From assembly GCA_024235015.1 (NCBI GenBank), contig JACKNG010000002.1, positions 124,001 through 188,000 of the forward strand: 64,000 nt of DNA, given 5' to 3'. Source of the stretch: Gammaproteobacteria bacterium (lineage in GTDB: Bacteria > Pseudomonadota > Gammaproteobacteria > Ga0077536). Each line of letters begins with the position of its first letter. Positions within the stretch are counted from its first letter, which is position 1. Below, piece by piece: positions 40,340 through 48,805 of this stretch. Made by a program: the position numbers and the translations under genes. The notes beneath the pieces were generated by a model. The model made no database searches and was not told the origin of the DNA. It saw only the letters and a program-made list of their open reading frames with translations.

Positions 40340-41292
40340 GCCACCGCCTCCAGCTCGCGCAGGGCGGCGCCGACGGCGACCAGGCAGCGCGCGCCGACGC
40401 GCTCGTCCGGCGGGCTCGCGCATTCGATCAACGCGTCGAGCGCAAGGCGACGCGCCGCGATACCGAGCTGGCTGCCGAGGTAGGCCTCCAGGCCCTCGAA
40501 CGGCTGCGCCAGCGGGGCCACCACCAGGTTGCGCACCGGCGGCTGGGCGAACTGGCTCTCGTAGTAGTCGAGCGATCGCTGGATCTCGATCACCACCGTG
40601 TCGAGCAAACCCTCGTTCTCGGCGCTGACCCCGGCACCGGCCGACGCCAGCAGGCGCGCCACGCTGCCCTCGAAACGGCGCGACAGGTACAGCTCGCCCT
40701 GGCGCGTGATGACGACCAGCCCGGCATCGGCCTCGAGATGGAGAAACGCAACCCCGGCGACATCCTCGGCGAGTTGTGCGGTGACGTTACGCAGCGCGAA
40801 TTCCGGGATGTCGATGCAGGCCAGCGGTTGCTCGACCCCCTCGATCTCGTCGATGAGCCGGCGCACGGCCTGCTCACGCGCAACCACGGCGTAGACCATG
40901 TTGTCGCGCCCCCCCTTCATCGGCGGCGTGCGGAAGACCTCGACGACGGCCTCTTCGACGTCGAAATCGATCAGGTCCTTGACCCGCCAGCGGGCCGCTT
41001 CGCGCAATTCCTCGGCCGGTACGGCGGGCGCTTCGAGCAGCAGCAGGTGATAGTCGCCGGTCGGCAGCACGCTCGTGCTGGGCTGCCCGTGCGCGCCGTG
41101 CGTGGTGAGCATCTGGCGCAGAGCCGTCGCGCGATTGGTGTCGCTGCGCGTGGCCGGCAGGTAATCGACCCATTCGAGCAGGGGCGCGGTACCCGCACCG
41201 CGACTGACCCGGGCTGCCGCGATGCCATCCCCGCCGGGACACAGGGCGATCAGCCCCGATGACGCCGACGCTGTCCGGAACCACTTCAACAC
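40336..41292 (-). CDS. mshI: PilM-like MSHA biogenesis protein MshI
   Basis: First gene of the pilus locus. From the GTG at 41292 (AAGGAG ten bases upstream) the product is 318 residues, starting MLKWFRTASASSGLIALCPG. It has the actin-like PilM/GspL fold: ARWRVKDLIDFDVEEAVVEVF, VVAREQAVRRLIDEIE and TVVIEIQRSLDYYESQF. No transmembrane helix is evident, so it is cytoplasmic like PilM. An upstream in-frame ATG at 41337 would add 15 residues before the ribosome binding site and is unlikely. Confidence 0.88.
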   Translation of the reverse strand: MLKWFRTASASSGLIALCPGGDGIAAARVSRGAGTAPLLEWVDYLPATRSDTNRATALRQMLTTHGAHGQPSTSVLPTGDYHLLLLEAPAVPAEELREAARWRVKDLIDFDVEEAVVEVFRTPPMKGGRDNMVYAVVAREQAVRRLIDEIEGVEQPLACIDIPEFALRNVTAQLAEDVAGVAFLHLEADAGLVVITRQGELYLSRRFEGSVARLLASAGAGVSAENEGLLDTVVIEIQRSLDYYESQFAQPPVRNLVVAPLAQPFEGLEAYLGSQLGIAARRLALDALIECASPPDERVGARCLVAVGAALRELEAVA

Positions 41293-41356
41293 CAGGACCG
41301 ATCTCCTTGCAGCCGGCGCGCATCGAGCCCCGGCCAAATCCTAACAATCAAGAATA

Positions 41357-41385
41357 GAAATAAACTCTAACTATATAAAAGTCAA
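41357..41385 (-). promoter_or_regulatory. Candidate promoter of the MSHA locus
   Basis: In an AT-rich stretch of about 70 bases, unlike its GC-rich surroundings, the minus strand has TTGACT (41380-41385), a 17-base spacer and TATTTC (41357-41362). Five of six -35 bases match but the -10 is weak, which suggests an activator. A leader of about 58 bases would precede the mshI GTG. Confidence 0.45.
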
Positions 41386-41402
41386 ACATATTTTTGAGAC
41401 AA

Positions 41403-41420
41403 TAAACCCGCAGAATGCGG
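41403..41420 (-). terminator. Weak possible terminator downstream of gpsA
   Basis: A 5-bp stem (CCGCA/TGCGG, loop of three) on the minus strand is followed by GTTTATTGTC. It is short and distant (about 100 bases) from the gpsA stop, so it may be incidental. Confidence 0.25.
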
Positions 41421-41519
41421 CTGGGCCCGAACCGGGACAGCCGCGACCCCACCCGCTTGGGGCAGCCAGCGCGCGAGACGCAAGATGTGGGGTGGTGGCG
41501 CCCGCCAGGGGCACCCGGA

Positions 41520-42521
41520 TCAATCGGTTTCGGCGGTGGGATCGCGCGCCAGCAGGCGGTTCACCGCCTCGGCCGGGCTCAGGCCGCCATCGACCACGGC
41601 AGCGACGGCATCGACGATGGGGGTGGCGATGCCGGCCGCGGCGGCGAGCACGGCAACGGCGCGGGCGGTCGGTACCCCCTCGACCAGCGCGCCGGTCTGC
41701 ACCGCCGCCCGTTCCGGGTCACCGCTGTGGCCGAGCGCGAGGCCGAAACGGCGATTGCGCGACAGGTCGTCGGTACAGGTGAGCACGAGGTCGCCGACCC
41801 CGGACAGGCCCATGAAGGTCTCCATGCGGCCGCCGCGGGCGAGGCCGAAGCGGGCCATCTCGGCCAGGCCCCGGGTGATCAGGGCAGCGCGGCTGTTGGC
41901 CCCCAGGTGCAGGCCATCGGCGATGCCCGCGGCGATCGCCATGACGTTCTTGAGCGCGCCACCGATCTCGACCCCGACCACGTCGCTCGTGAGGTAGGCA
42001 CGGAAACGCGGGCCGTGCAGCGCGCGCACCAGCAGCTCACCGAGCGCGGCATGCGCGCAGCCGACGGTGATCGCGGCCGGCAGGCCGAGCATCACCTCGC
42101 CGGCGAAATTGGGCCCCGAGACCTGGGCGAACGGCATTGCGGGCGACCACGCGTCGGCGGCGATTTCATGGGCGAGCCGCCCGCTGTCGAGTTCGAAGCC
42201 CTTGCTCGCGCAGGCCACGGCGCCGGGGCGCGCGATGCGCGCGCCGAGCTCGGCCATGACCGCGGCGAGGGTCTGGAAGGGGACGGCGAAAATCGCGCAA
42301 TCGACCGCCGGCAGGTCGTCGAGTGCCAGCAGCGGCACGATGGCCTCGTCGAACACCCAGTTGGCCGGCAAGCGCGGGTGACGGCGCTCGCGGGCGATGC
42401 TGGCGAGGACCGCGGCGTCGCGTCCCCACAGCCAGGTCTGCGCGCCGGCGCGGGCACAGACGTTGGCCAGCGCGCTGCCCCAAGCGCCGGCGCCGACGAC
42501 CAGTACCCGTGGCGGCGCCAT
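41520..42521 (-). CDS. gpsA: Glycerol-3-phosphate dehydrogenase [NAD(P)+]
   Basis: Makes sn-glycerol-3-phosphate from dihydroxyacetone phosphate for phospholipid synthesis. The 333-residue protein has the dinucleotide site VVGAGAWGSALA (GAGAWG at 10-15), ACASKGFE, QVSGPNFAGEV and the catalytic-lysine region GGALKNVMAIAAGIADGL. It follows secB closely, as in many gammaproteobacteria. Confidence 0.97.
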   Translation of the reverse strand: MAPPRVLVVGAGAWGSALANVCARAGAQTWLWGRDAAVLASIARERRHPRLPANWVFDEAIVPLLALDDLPAVDCAIFAVPFQTLAAVMAELGARIARPGAVACASKGFELDSGRLAHEIAADAWSPAMPFAQVSGPNFAGEVMLGLPAAITVGCAHAALGELLVRALHGPRFRAYLTSDVVGVEIGGALKNVMAIAAGIADGLHLGANSRAALITRGLAEMARFGLARGGRMETFMGLSGVGDLVLTCTDDLSRNRRFGLALGHSGDPERAAVQTGALVEGVPTARAVAVLAAAAGIATPIVDAVAAVVDGGLSPAEAVNRLLARDPTAETD

Positions 42522-42539
42522 TTCCGCGCGTCGCGGCGC

Positions 42540-43025
42540 TCAGTGACTCGCCGCGCCGGCCTGTTCCTGGCGCCGCCGCATTTCCTGCGCGTAGAGGATC
42601 TCGAAATTGACCGGGGCCAGCAGCAGCTGTGGGAAACCGCCCTTGACCACCGCGTCGCAGATCGCTTCACGGGCAAACGGGAACAGGGTGTTGGGGCAGG
42701 CGGTGGCGAGGATCGCCGGCAGGTGCTCGGCGGGGAAACCACGCACGGTGAAGATGCCCGCCTGCTGGACCTCGACGAGGTAGATGGCACGCCCGTCCTG
42801 CTGGACGTTGACGGTCACCGTCAGCACCACCTCGTGGTTGTCCTCGCCGAGTGCCGTGGTGTTGTTGGCGAACTGCACGTCGGCCTTGGGATTGAGCTGC
42901 TCGGTGAAGACCTGCGGCGAATTCGGTGCCTCGAACGAGAGGTCCTTGAGGTAGATCTTCTGGATGGCGAGTTGCCCGGTCACCCCGGACTGGGCGGCAG
43001 CGCCCGCGTTGTTCTGTTCGGCCAT
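42540..43025 (-). CDS. secB: Protein-export chaperone SecB
   Basis: Tetrameric chaperone that keeps preproteins unfolded and hands them to SecA. From the ATG at 43025 it is 161 residues (MAEQNNAGAAAQSG), with the family core IQKIYLKDLSFEAPNSP, LTVTVNVQQ and ATACPNTLFPFAREAICD. A long upstream extension in frame is non-homologous. Placed between gpsA and a rhodanese, the usual yibN-secB-gpsA neighbourhood, though no glutaredoxin gene (grxC) lies between. Confidence 0.96.
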   Translation of the reverse strand: MAEQNNAGAAAQSGVTGQLAIQKIYLKDLSFEAPNSPQVFTEQLNPKADVQFANNTTALGEDNHEVVLTVTVNVQQDGRAIYLVEVQQAGIFTVRGFPAEHLPAILATACPNTLFPFAREAICDAVVKGGFPQLLLAPVNFEILYAQEMRRRQEQAGAASH

Positions 43026-43087
43026 GGGATTGGCATGCTCCGCGAAACGTTGATGTTCGATGGGGGCGGCGCGCCGCGCCGCCGGGT

Positions 43088-43501
43088 TCAGCTCGATTCC
43101 AGCGGCAGGTTGGCGCCGCGCCAGGCAGTGATGCCGCCATTGAGTGCCTGGGCGCGCTCGATGCCCCAGCCGCGCAGCTGGCGGACCACGCCACCGGCCG
43201 TGGCGCCGGTATCGCAGCACACCAGCACCGGACGATCCTTGTAGGCTTCGAGGCGGCTGCGGGCGTCGGCCAGGCTCGCCTGCGGCACGTGCAGCGCGCC
43301 GGTGATGTGCCCGCTGGCGAAGGCCTTGTCCGCGCGCACGTCGACCACCACGGCCTGCTCGCGGTTGATCAGCATCACCGCCGCTTCCGGCGAGACGCCG
43401 CCGGCGGCGCTCATCAGGTTGGCGAGAAGCAGGCCGGCGACGACGCAGAAGGCCGTGACCAGCATCCAGTGGTTGATGACGAATTCGGACAATTGCTGCA
43501 T
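43088..43501 (-). CDS. yibN: Membrane-anchored rhodanese-like protein (YibN type)
   Basis: A 137-residue protein with one N-terminal helix (about 12-32) and a single rhodanese domain (VVVDVRADKAFASGHITGAL to GGITAWRGANLPLE). The active-site loop is CDTGAT with Cys96 as the likely persulfide-carrying residue; Cys95 precedes it. The substrate is unknown. It lies 62 bases upstream of secB and is divergent from gpmI. Confidence 0.9.
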   Translation of the reverse strand: MQQLSEFVINHWMLVTAFCVVAGLLLANLMSAAGGVSPEAAVMLINREQAVVVDVRADKAFASGHITGALHVPQASLADARSRLEAYKDRPVLVCCDTGATAGGVVRQLRGWGIERAQALNGGITAWRGANLPLESS

Positions 43502-43531
43502 GGTCTTTCCGTGGGACGGGGCGCCGCCCGT

Positions 43532-43544
43532 GACACGTCGTGTC
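43532..43544. promoter_or_regulatory. Dyad GACACG-T-CGTGTC between yibN and gpmI
   Basis: Two perfect 6-base arms around one central base, 31 bases from the yibN start and upstream of a TATGAT box (43570-43575) that could serve gpmI. It is a candidate operator in a 173-base divergent gap; no regulator is known. Confidence 0.35.
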
Positions 43545-43674
43545 GCGGCGCCGGGCTCGGGCGAGGCGCTATGATACACTGCAACAACGCCAGCGGCGGC
43601 TCGCGTGCGGGCGTCTTCGACAGGCTTTCCGCCGCGCTCCGATTCGACCACCTGACGCACATCGATTCACTGCC

Positions 43675-45231
43675 ATGGCCACAGTCAAGCATCCGGTCCT
43701 GCTCATCATCCTCGACGGCTGGGGTTACAGTCCCGAGAGCGACCACAACGCGATCGTCGCCGCCCGCACCCCGGTCTGGGACGGCCTCATGCAGGACGCG
43801 CCGCACACCCTCATCCGCTGCTCCGGTACCGATGTCGGCCTGCCCGATCGGCAGATGGGCAACTCCGAGGTCGGCCACATGCACATCGGCGCAGGGCGCC
43901 TGATCGACCAGGATTTCTCGCGCATCGGCAAGGCCATCGCGAGCGGCGAGTTCGCCCATAACGCGGTGTTCGTCGACGCCTGCCGCGCCGCCGCCAGCGG
44001 CGGCCACGCGGTGCACGTGATGGGCCTGCTGTCGCCGGGCGGCGTGCACAGCCACGAGGACCACATCCTCGCCCTGATCGATCTCGCCGCGGCCAACGGC
44101 GTCGGCGAGATCCTGGTCCATGCCTTCCTCGACGGTCGCGACACCCCGCCGAAGAGCGCGGCAGCCTCGCTCCAGCGCCTGGCCGCGCACTGCGCGGCGA
44201 CGCCGGGTGCGCGCATCGCCAGCGTCAGCGGCCGCTACTACGCCATGGATCGCAACAACAACTGGGACCGCGTCGCGCGCGCCTACGCCGCCATCGTCGA
44301 GGGTCACGCGGCATACAGCGCCGCCGATGCCGGTGCCGCGCTGGACGCGGCCTATGCCCGCGGCGAGACCGACGAGTTCGTCGAACCGACCGTGATCACG
44401 GCCGACGGTACCCGGCACCGGGTCGCCGATGGCGACGTCGTGCTGTTCGCCAACTTCCGCGCCGACCGCGCGCGCCAGATCACGACGGCCATGACCGCCG
44501 CCGACTTCGACGGCTTCGCGCGTACACGGGCGCCGGCACTGACGGCCTTTGTCACCATGACCGACTACGGCGAGCAGTTCGACCTGCCGGTGGCCTTCCC
44601 CGCCTTCGACCTGCCGCACACCTTCGGCGCGGTCGTCGCCGAGCATGGCCTGCGCCAGTTGCGTATCGCCGAGACCGAGAAATACGCCCACGTCACGTTC
44701 TTCTTCAACGGCGGCGAAGAGCAGGTGTTCGCCGGCGAGGACCGCGTGCTGGTGCCCTCGCCCGCCGTCGCCACCTACGACCTGGCGCCCGAAATGAGCG
44801 CACCCGAGGTCACCGCGCGCCTGGTCGAAGCGATCGCGAGCGAGCGCTACGATGCCATCGTGTGTAACTACGCGAATGCCGACATGGTCGGCCACACCGG
44901 CGTGTTCGACGCCACCGTGCGCTGCATCGAGGCGCTCGACGCCTGCCTCGGCCGCGTGCTCGAGGCCGCGCGCGCGCACGGGTTCGACGTGCTCATCACC
45001 GCCGATCACGGCAACGCGGAGCAGATGTACACCGCCGGCGCACCGCATACCGCCCACACTAGCAACCGCGTTCCGCTGGTCTACGTGGGCCGGGCCGGCC
45101 GGCTCGCCGCGGACGGCAGCCTGGTCGACCTCGCCCCGACCCTGCTCCGACTGATGGGCCTGGAGGCACCGCCGGAGATGACCGGCCGCCCGCTGGTCGC
45201 ACTCGAGCGCTCGGCGCAAGATGCCGCCTGA
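43675..45231 (+). CDS. gpmI: 2,3-bisphosphoglycerate-independent phosphoglycerate mutase
   Basis: Manganese-dependent glycolytic mutase interconverting 3- and 2-phosphoglycerate. The 518-residue protein starts at the ATG at 43675 (MATVKHPVLLIILDGWG). Metal-binding Asp14 lies in LDGWG and the phosphorylated Ser64 in MGNSEVGHMHIGAGR. Later metal sites include ADGHGNAEQM-type ITADHGNAEQM near residue 445 and TSNRVPLVY. First gene of gpmI-envC-ctpA-yibQ, with an 11-base overlap into envC, an arrangement typical of the group. Confidence 0.97.
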   Translation: MATVKHPVLLIILDGWGYSPESDHNAIVAARTPVWDGLMQDAPHTLIRCSGTDVGLPDRQMGNSEVGHMHIGAGRLIDQDFSRIGKAIASGEFAHNAVFVDACRAAASGGHAVHVMGLLSPGGVHSHEDHILALIDLAAANGVGEILVHAFLDGRDTPPKSAAASLQRLAAHCAATPGARIASVSGRYYAMDRNNNWDRVARAYAAIVEGHAAYSAADAGAALDAAYARGETDEFVEPTVITADGTRHRVADGDVVLFANFRADRARQITTAMTAADFDGFARTRAPALTAFVTMTDYGEQFDLPVAFPAFDLPHTFGAVVAEHGLRQLRIAETEKYAHVTFFFNGGEEQVFAGEDRVLVPSPAVATYDLAPEMSAPEVTARLVEAIASERYDAIVCNYANADMVGHTGVFDATVRCIEALDACLGRVLEAARAHGFDVLITADHGNAEQMYTAGAPHTAHTSNRVPLVYVGRAGRLAADGSLVDLAPTLLRLMGLEAPPEMTGRPLVALERSAQDAA

Positions 45232-46393
45232 GCACGAAGCCGCCCGCCTTTCCCCACCCTTCCTTCCCGGTCGTCGCCTGCGGCGACGACTGCCGTTCGC
45301 CCTGCTGGCCCTGACCCTTGCCGCGGGCGCAGCGCCGGCCGCACCCGATCTCGCGCAGGTGCGCGAACGCATCCGCGAGGTCCGTGCCGCCCTCGCCACG
45401 GATGGCGGCCGCCTGACCGCGGCGCGCGAAGCAGCCTTCGCCCTCGAGCGCGACATCGCCGAGGCGAGCGCGCGTCACGCCGCGCTGGATGCGCGCATCG
45501 CGGCCAAGCAGGCGCGCATCACCGAACTCGAGGATGCGCGCGAACGGCTGGCGGCCGGGGTCGACGACGCCCAGGCGCTGCTCGCGCGCAACCTCGTCGC
45601 GCGCTACGCCCTGTCGCTGCAACCGCGGCTCAAGCTGCTGCTCAACCAGGGCGAGGCGCGCACGGTCAGTCGCCAGCTCGCCTACCACGACTACATCGCG
45701 CGGGCCTACGGCCACGACGTCGGCGATCTCGACGCCAAGCTGACCCAGCGCGCGGCGGCCGCGGCCGCGCTGCGCCTCGAGGCCGAGACCCTGCGGCGCC
45801 TGCGCCAGCAGGCCGCCGACGACATCGCCGAACTCGCCGCCCTGCGCGACGCGCGCAACGCACTCGTCGCCGACATCGAGCACGGCATGGCGGACGAGCA
45901 GGCGCGGCTGGACCAGCTCGAGAACGACGAACACGAATTGCTGGCCCTGATGGAACGCCTCGAACAGGCACCGGCGAGCGCGGCGCAGGCGGCTCGCTTC
46001 GGCGAACTCGAAGGCAAGCTGGCTTGGCCGGTGGCCGGCCGCGTGGCCAAGGCCCCGGGCCAGGCACACCGCGAAGGTGGCGCGCGCTGGGCCGGCGTGG
46101 TCATCGCCGCGCACAGCGGCGAGGCGGTGCATGCCGTGGCGGCCGGCGAAGTGGTTTACGCCGACTGGTTCCGCAACCTCGGCCGCCTGGTCATCATCGA
46201 CCACGGCGATGGCTACATGAGCCTGTACGGCAACACCGCGCGCATCGTCGTCGCACCCGGCGCGCGCGTCGCCGCCGGTGATACCATAGCGACCGTCGGC
46301 GACGACGGCGCCGGCGCGGCGCACGGCCTCTACTTCGAGCTGCGCGCCGCGGGGCGGCCCCTCGACCCCCGCGCCTGGTGCGCGCGTCGTTGA
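45221..46393 (+). CDS. envC: Murein hydrolase activator EnvC
   Basis: Periplasmic activator of cell-wall amidases at division. The 390-residue product has an N-terminal signal peptide (hydrophobic LLALTLAAGAAPAA), a long coiled-coil region (about 45-255) and a C-terminal LytM domain (about 280-388). The LytM zinc ligands are missing: the usual first His/Asp site reads ARWAGVVIAAHSG and the HxH motif is replaced by LYFEL. This is the known EnvC condition, which has no peptidase activity of its own. Confidence 0.94.
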   Translation: MPPEHEAARLSPPFLPGRRLRRRLPFALLALTLAAGAAPAAPDLAQVRERIREVRAALATDGGRLTAAREAAFALERDIAEASARHAALDARIAAKQARITELEDARERLAAGVDDAQALLARNLVARYALSLQPRLKLLLNQGEARTVSRQLAYHDYIARAYGHDVGDLDAKLTQRAAAAAALRLEAETLRRLRQQAADDIAELAALRDARNALVADIEHGMADEQARLDQLENDEHELLALMERLEQAPASAAQAARFGELEGKLAWPVAGRVAKAPGQAHREGGARWAGVVIAAHSGEAVHAVAAGEVVYADWFRNLGRLVIIDHGDGYMSLYGNTARIVVAPGARVAAGDTIATVGDDGAGAAHGLYFELRAAGRPLDPRAWCARR

Positions 46394-46486
46394 CGAGCTG
46401 CCGCACGACCCTGTCGCGATGGCCGCACGGATCTCCGACCCGCCGCCCGCGACCGCGGCGCCACCGCTAGTCATCCCCGCTCAACT

Positions 46487-47953
46487 ATGGGACAGCCCAT
46501 GCTGAAACCGAACGGAACCCTGGCCCGCCTGCTGCTGGCCGCCCTGCTGGTGATGTGCGCAGCCGCGCCCGTCCACGCCGAGGAAGCGACCCCGCCGGCC
46601 GCAACCCCGGCTGGCGATGTCAGCGGCGACGAGTCGCTCCCGGCGAGCGACGAAGCCACCATCGACGACAGCGCCGACGCCGCGCCCGGTGACACCCGCG
46701 AGCCGGTACCGATCGACGACATCCGCGTGCTGGTCGAGGTGTTCCACAAGATCAAGAAGGACTACGTCGAAGCCATCGACGACAAGACCCTGATCGAGAA
46801 TGCCATGCGCGGCATGCTCGCGGGCCTCGATCCTCATTCCTCCTACCTCGATCCCGAGGAGTACCTCGACCTGCAGGAGGGCACCTCGGGCGAATTCGGC
46901 GGCCTCGGTATCGAAGTCGGCATGGAGGACGGCTTCGTCAAGGTCATCGCCCCCATCGACGGCACCCCGGCACAGGAGGCCGGCATCCAGTCCGGTGACG
47001 TCATCGTTCGCCTCGACGACACGCCGGTCAAGGGCATGAACCTGAACGACGCGGTGAAGAAGATGCGCGGCAAGCCGGGCACGGACATCCGCCTCACCGT
47101 CGTGCGCGAGGGCGAGGAAAAACCGCTCGTCTTCACCATCACCCGCGCCCTGGTGAAAGTCCGCTCGGTGCGCAGCCGCATGCTCGAACCGGGCTACGGC
47201 TACATTCGCATCTCGCAGTTCCAGGGGCCTACCGGCGACGACCTGCGCCGCCACCTACGCGACCTCAAGAACGAAGCCGGTGACGACGGCCTGCGTGGCC
47301 TCGTGCTCGACCTGCGCAACAATCCCGGCGGCATCCTCGGCGCCGCCGTGTCGGTCGCCGATGCCTTCCTCGAGTCCGGACTGGTGGTCTACACCGAGGG
47401 CCGCATCAAGGACTCGCAGCTCGAGTTCACCGCCAAGCCACCGGACCTGCTGCGTGGCGCACCGCTCATCGTGCTGGTCAACGAGGGCTCGGCGTCGGCC
47501 TCGGAAATCGTCGCCGGCGCGCTGCAGGACCAGAAACGCGCCCTGATCATGGGCCGCCAGACCTTCGGCAAGGGCTCGGTGCAGACCATCCTGCCGATGA
47601 ACAACCGCGCCGCGCTCAAGCTGACCACGGCGCGTTACTTCACCCCGGCCGGGCGCTCGATCCAGGCCGAGGGCATCGTGCCGGACATCGTGGTGGACAA
47701 GCTCAAGCTCGCCGCGCGCGCCTCGGGCAATTCCGAGGTCGTCAAGGAAGCGAACCTCGAGCGCCACCTGGTCAACCCGGAGGACGCCGTCGAGGTCGAC
47801 GTCGAGGATGACGCCGACGCGGCCGAGGGCGACGACGACGAGCAACCGCTGGCCGAGCGTGACTACGAACTCTACGAGGCGCTCAACATGCTCAAGGGCA
47901 TGACCCTGTTACAGGCCCGCAGCGGCAACAACACGACCGCCACCGCACCCTGA
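46487..47953 (+). CDS. ctpA: Carboxyl-terminal processing protease (S41)
   Basis: Periplasmic serine protease of 488 residues with a signal peptide (ARLLLAALLVMCAAAPVHA), an acidic N-terminal linker, a PDZ domain (about 135-215: GLGIEVGMEDGFVKV) and the S41 catalytic domain. The catalytic Ser337 lies in GSASASE, with Lys362 (FGKGSVQ) and Gln366 at the family spacing. The C-terminal tail is acidic. An ATG at 46499 is an alternative start. It lies in the usual gpmI-envC-ctpA order. Confidence 0.95.
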   Translation: MGQPMLKPNGTLARLLLAALLVMCAAAPVHAEEATPPAATPAGDVSGDESLPASDEATIDDSADAAPGDTREPVPIDDIRVLVEVFHKIKKDYVEAIDDKTLIENAMRGMLAGLDPHSSYLDPEEYLDLQEGTSGEFGGLGIEVGMEDGFVKVIAPIDGTPAQEAGIQSGDVIVRLDDTPVKGMNLNDAVKKMRGKPGTDIRLTVVREGEEKPLVFTITRALVKVRSVRSRMLEPGYGYIRISQFQGPTGDDLRRHLRDLKNEAGDDGLRGLVLDLRNNPGGILGAAVSVADAFLESGLVVYTEGRIKDSQLEFTAKPPDLLRGAPLIVLVNEGSASASEIVAGALQDQKRALIMGRQTFGKGSVQTILPMNNRAALKLTTARYFTPAGRSIQAEGIVPDIVVDKLKLAARASGNSEVVKEANLERHLVNPEDAVEVDVEDDADAAEGDDDEQPLAERDYELYEALNMLKGMTLLQARSGNNTTATAP

Positions 47954-47968
47954 GGCGGGGCACCGCGG

Positions 47969-48805
47969 GTGGGCATCGCATGGCTGGCAGCGTTGACGCT
48001 GTCGGCCTGCCTGGAGCTGCGCGGACTACCACCGCCAGTGGCGCTGATCATCGACGACCTCGGCTACCAGCCGCGCCACGACCACGACGCCGCGGCCCTG
48101 GCGCCACTGGAAACCTTCGCCGTCCTGCCCTTCACGCCCTTCGGCCGCGAACTCGCCGAGCAGCTCCACGCTGCCGGCAAGGAAGTCCTGCTGCACCTGC
48201 CGATGGAAGCCCTGGCGCGCAACGAGCTGCTCGGCCCGGGCGCCCTGCGCGAGGCCATGGATCGGCCGACCTTCGTCGCCGCCCTCGAGGCGGCACTCGG
48301 CGCCATGCCCCACCTCGACGGCATCAACAACCACATGGGCAGCCTGCTCACCGGCGACGCCGAGCGCATGAACTGGCTGATGAGTGCCCTCGCCACCTCG
48401 CGCCCCGGCCTGCTCTTCGTCGACAGCCGCACCACCCCGCACAGCGCCGCGCGGCAGGCGGCACGCAGCGCGGCTGTGCCCTACCTCGCGCGCGACGTCT
48501 TCCTCGACAACCGGCGCACGCCCGCGGCAATCAACGCGCGACTGGAAGATCTCGTGCGTCATGCCGAGCTGCGTGGCGATGCCATCGGCATCGCCCACCC
48601 GCACCCCGAGACCATCGCGGTGCTGCGTACCCGCCTGCCCATGCCCGGGCGCATCCGTATCGTGTCGCTGGCGAGCCTGCGCGCCGAGCGCGCCTGCCGG
48701 GCACGCGTGGCCGCGTGGCAGGGCGCCTCAGTTGCCGCCGCGGCGCAGCGCGAACAGGGTGGCGACGAGGCCGAGGCCACCGAACAGCCACACGCTGAAC
48801 GGTAA
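47969..48805 (+). CDS. yibQ: Divergent polysaccharide deacetylase family protein (YibQ)
   Basis: A 278-residue protein from GTG 47969, the first possible start after the ctpA stop. A short hydrophobic N-terminus ending LSAC resembles a lipobox. The fold has polysaccharide-deacetylase-like elements: LIIDDLGYQ, LLHLPMEA, INNHMGSLLT and DSRTT...VPYLARDVFLDN. Activity in this family is unproven. The 3' end runs 78 bases into ubiB on the other strand; the last 35 residues are low-complexity (AAAAQREQGGDEAEATEQ), so they may be dispensable. Confidence 0.88.
   Translation: MGIAWLAALTLSACLELRGLPPPVALIIDDLGYQPRHDHDAAALAPLETFAVLPFTPFGRELAEQLHAAGKEVLLHLPMEALARNELLGPGALREAMDRPTFVAALEAALGAMPHLDGINNHMGSLLTGDAERMNWLMSALATSRPGLLFVDSRTTPHSAARQAARSAAVPYLARDVFLDNRRTPAAINARLEDLVRHAELRGDAIGIAHPHPETIAVLRTRLPMPGRIRIVSLASLRAERACRARVAAWQGASVAAAAQREQGGDEAEATEQPHAER

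Noticed and set aside
41415..43244. Plus-strand open frame of about 600 codons opposite gpsA and secB
   Set aside because: Spans two genuine minus-strand genes and their gap; translation has no recognisable motif.
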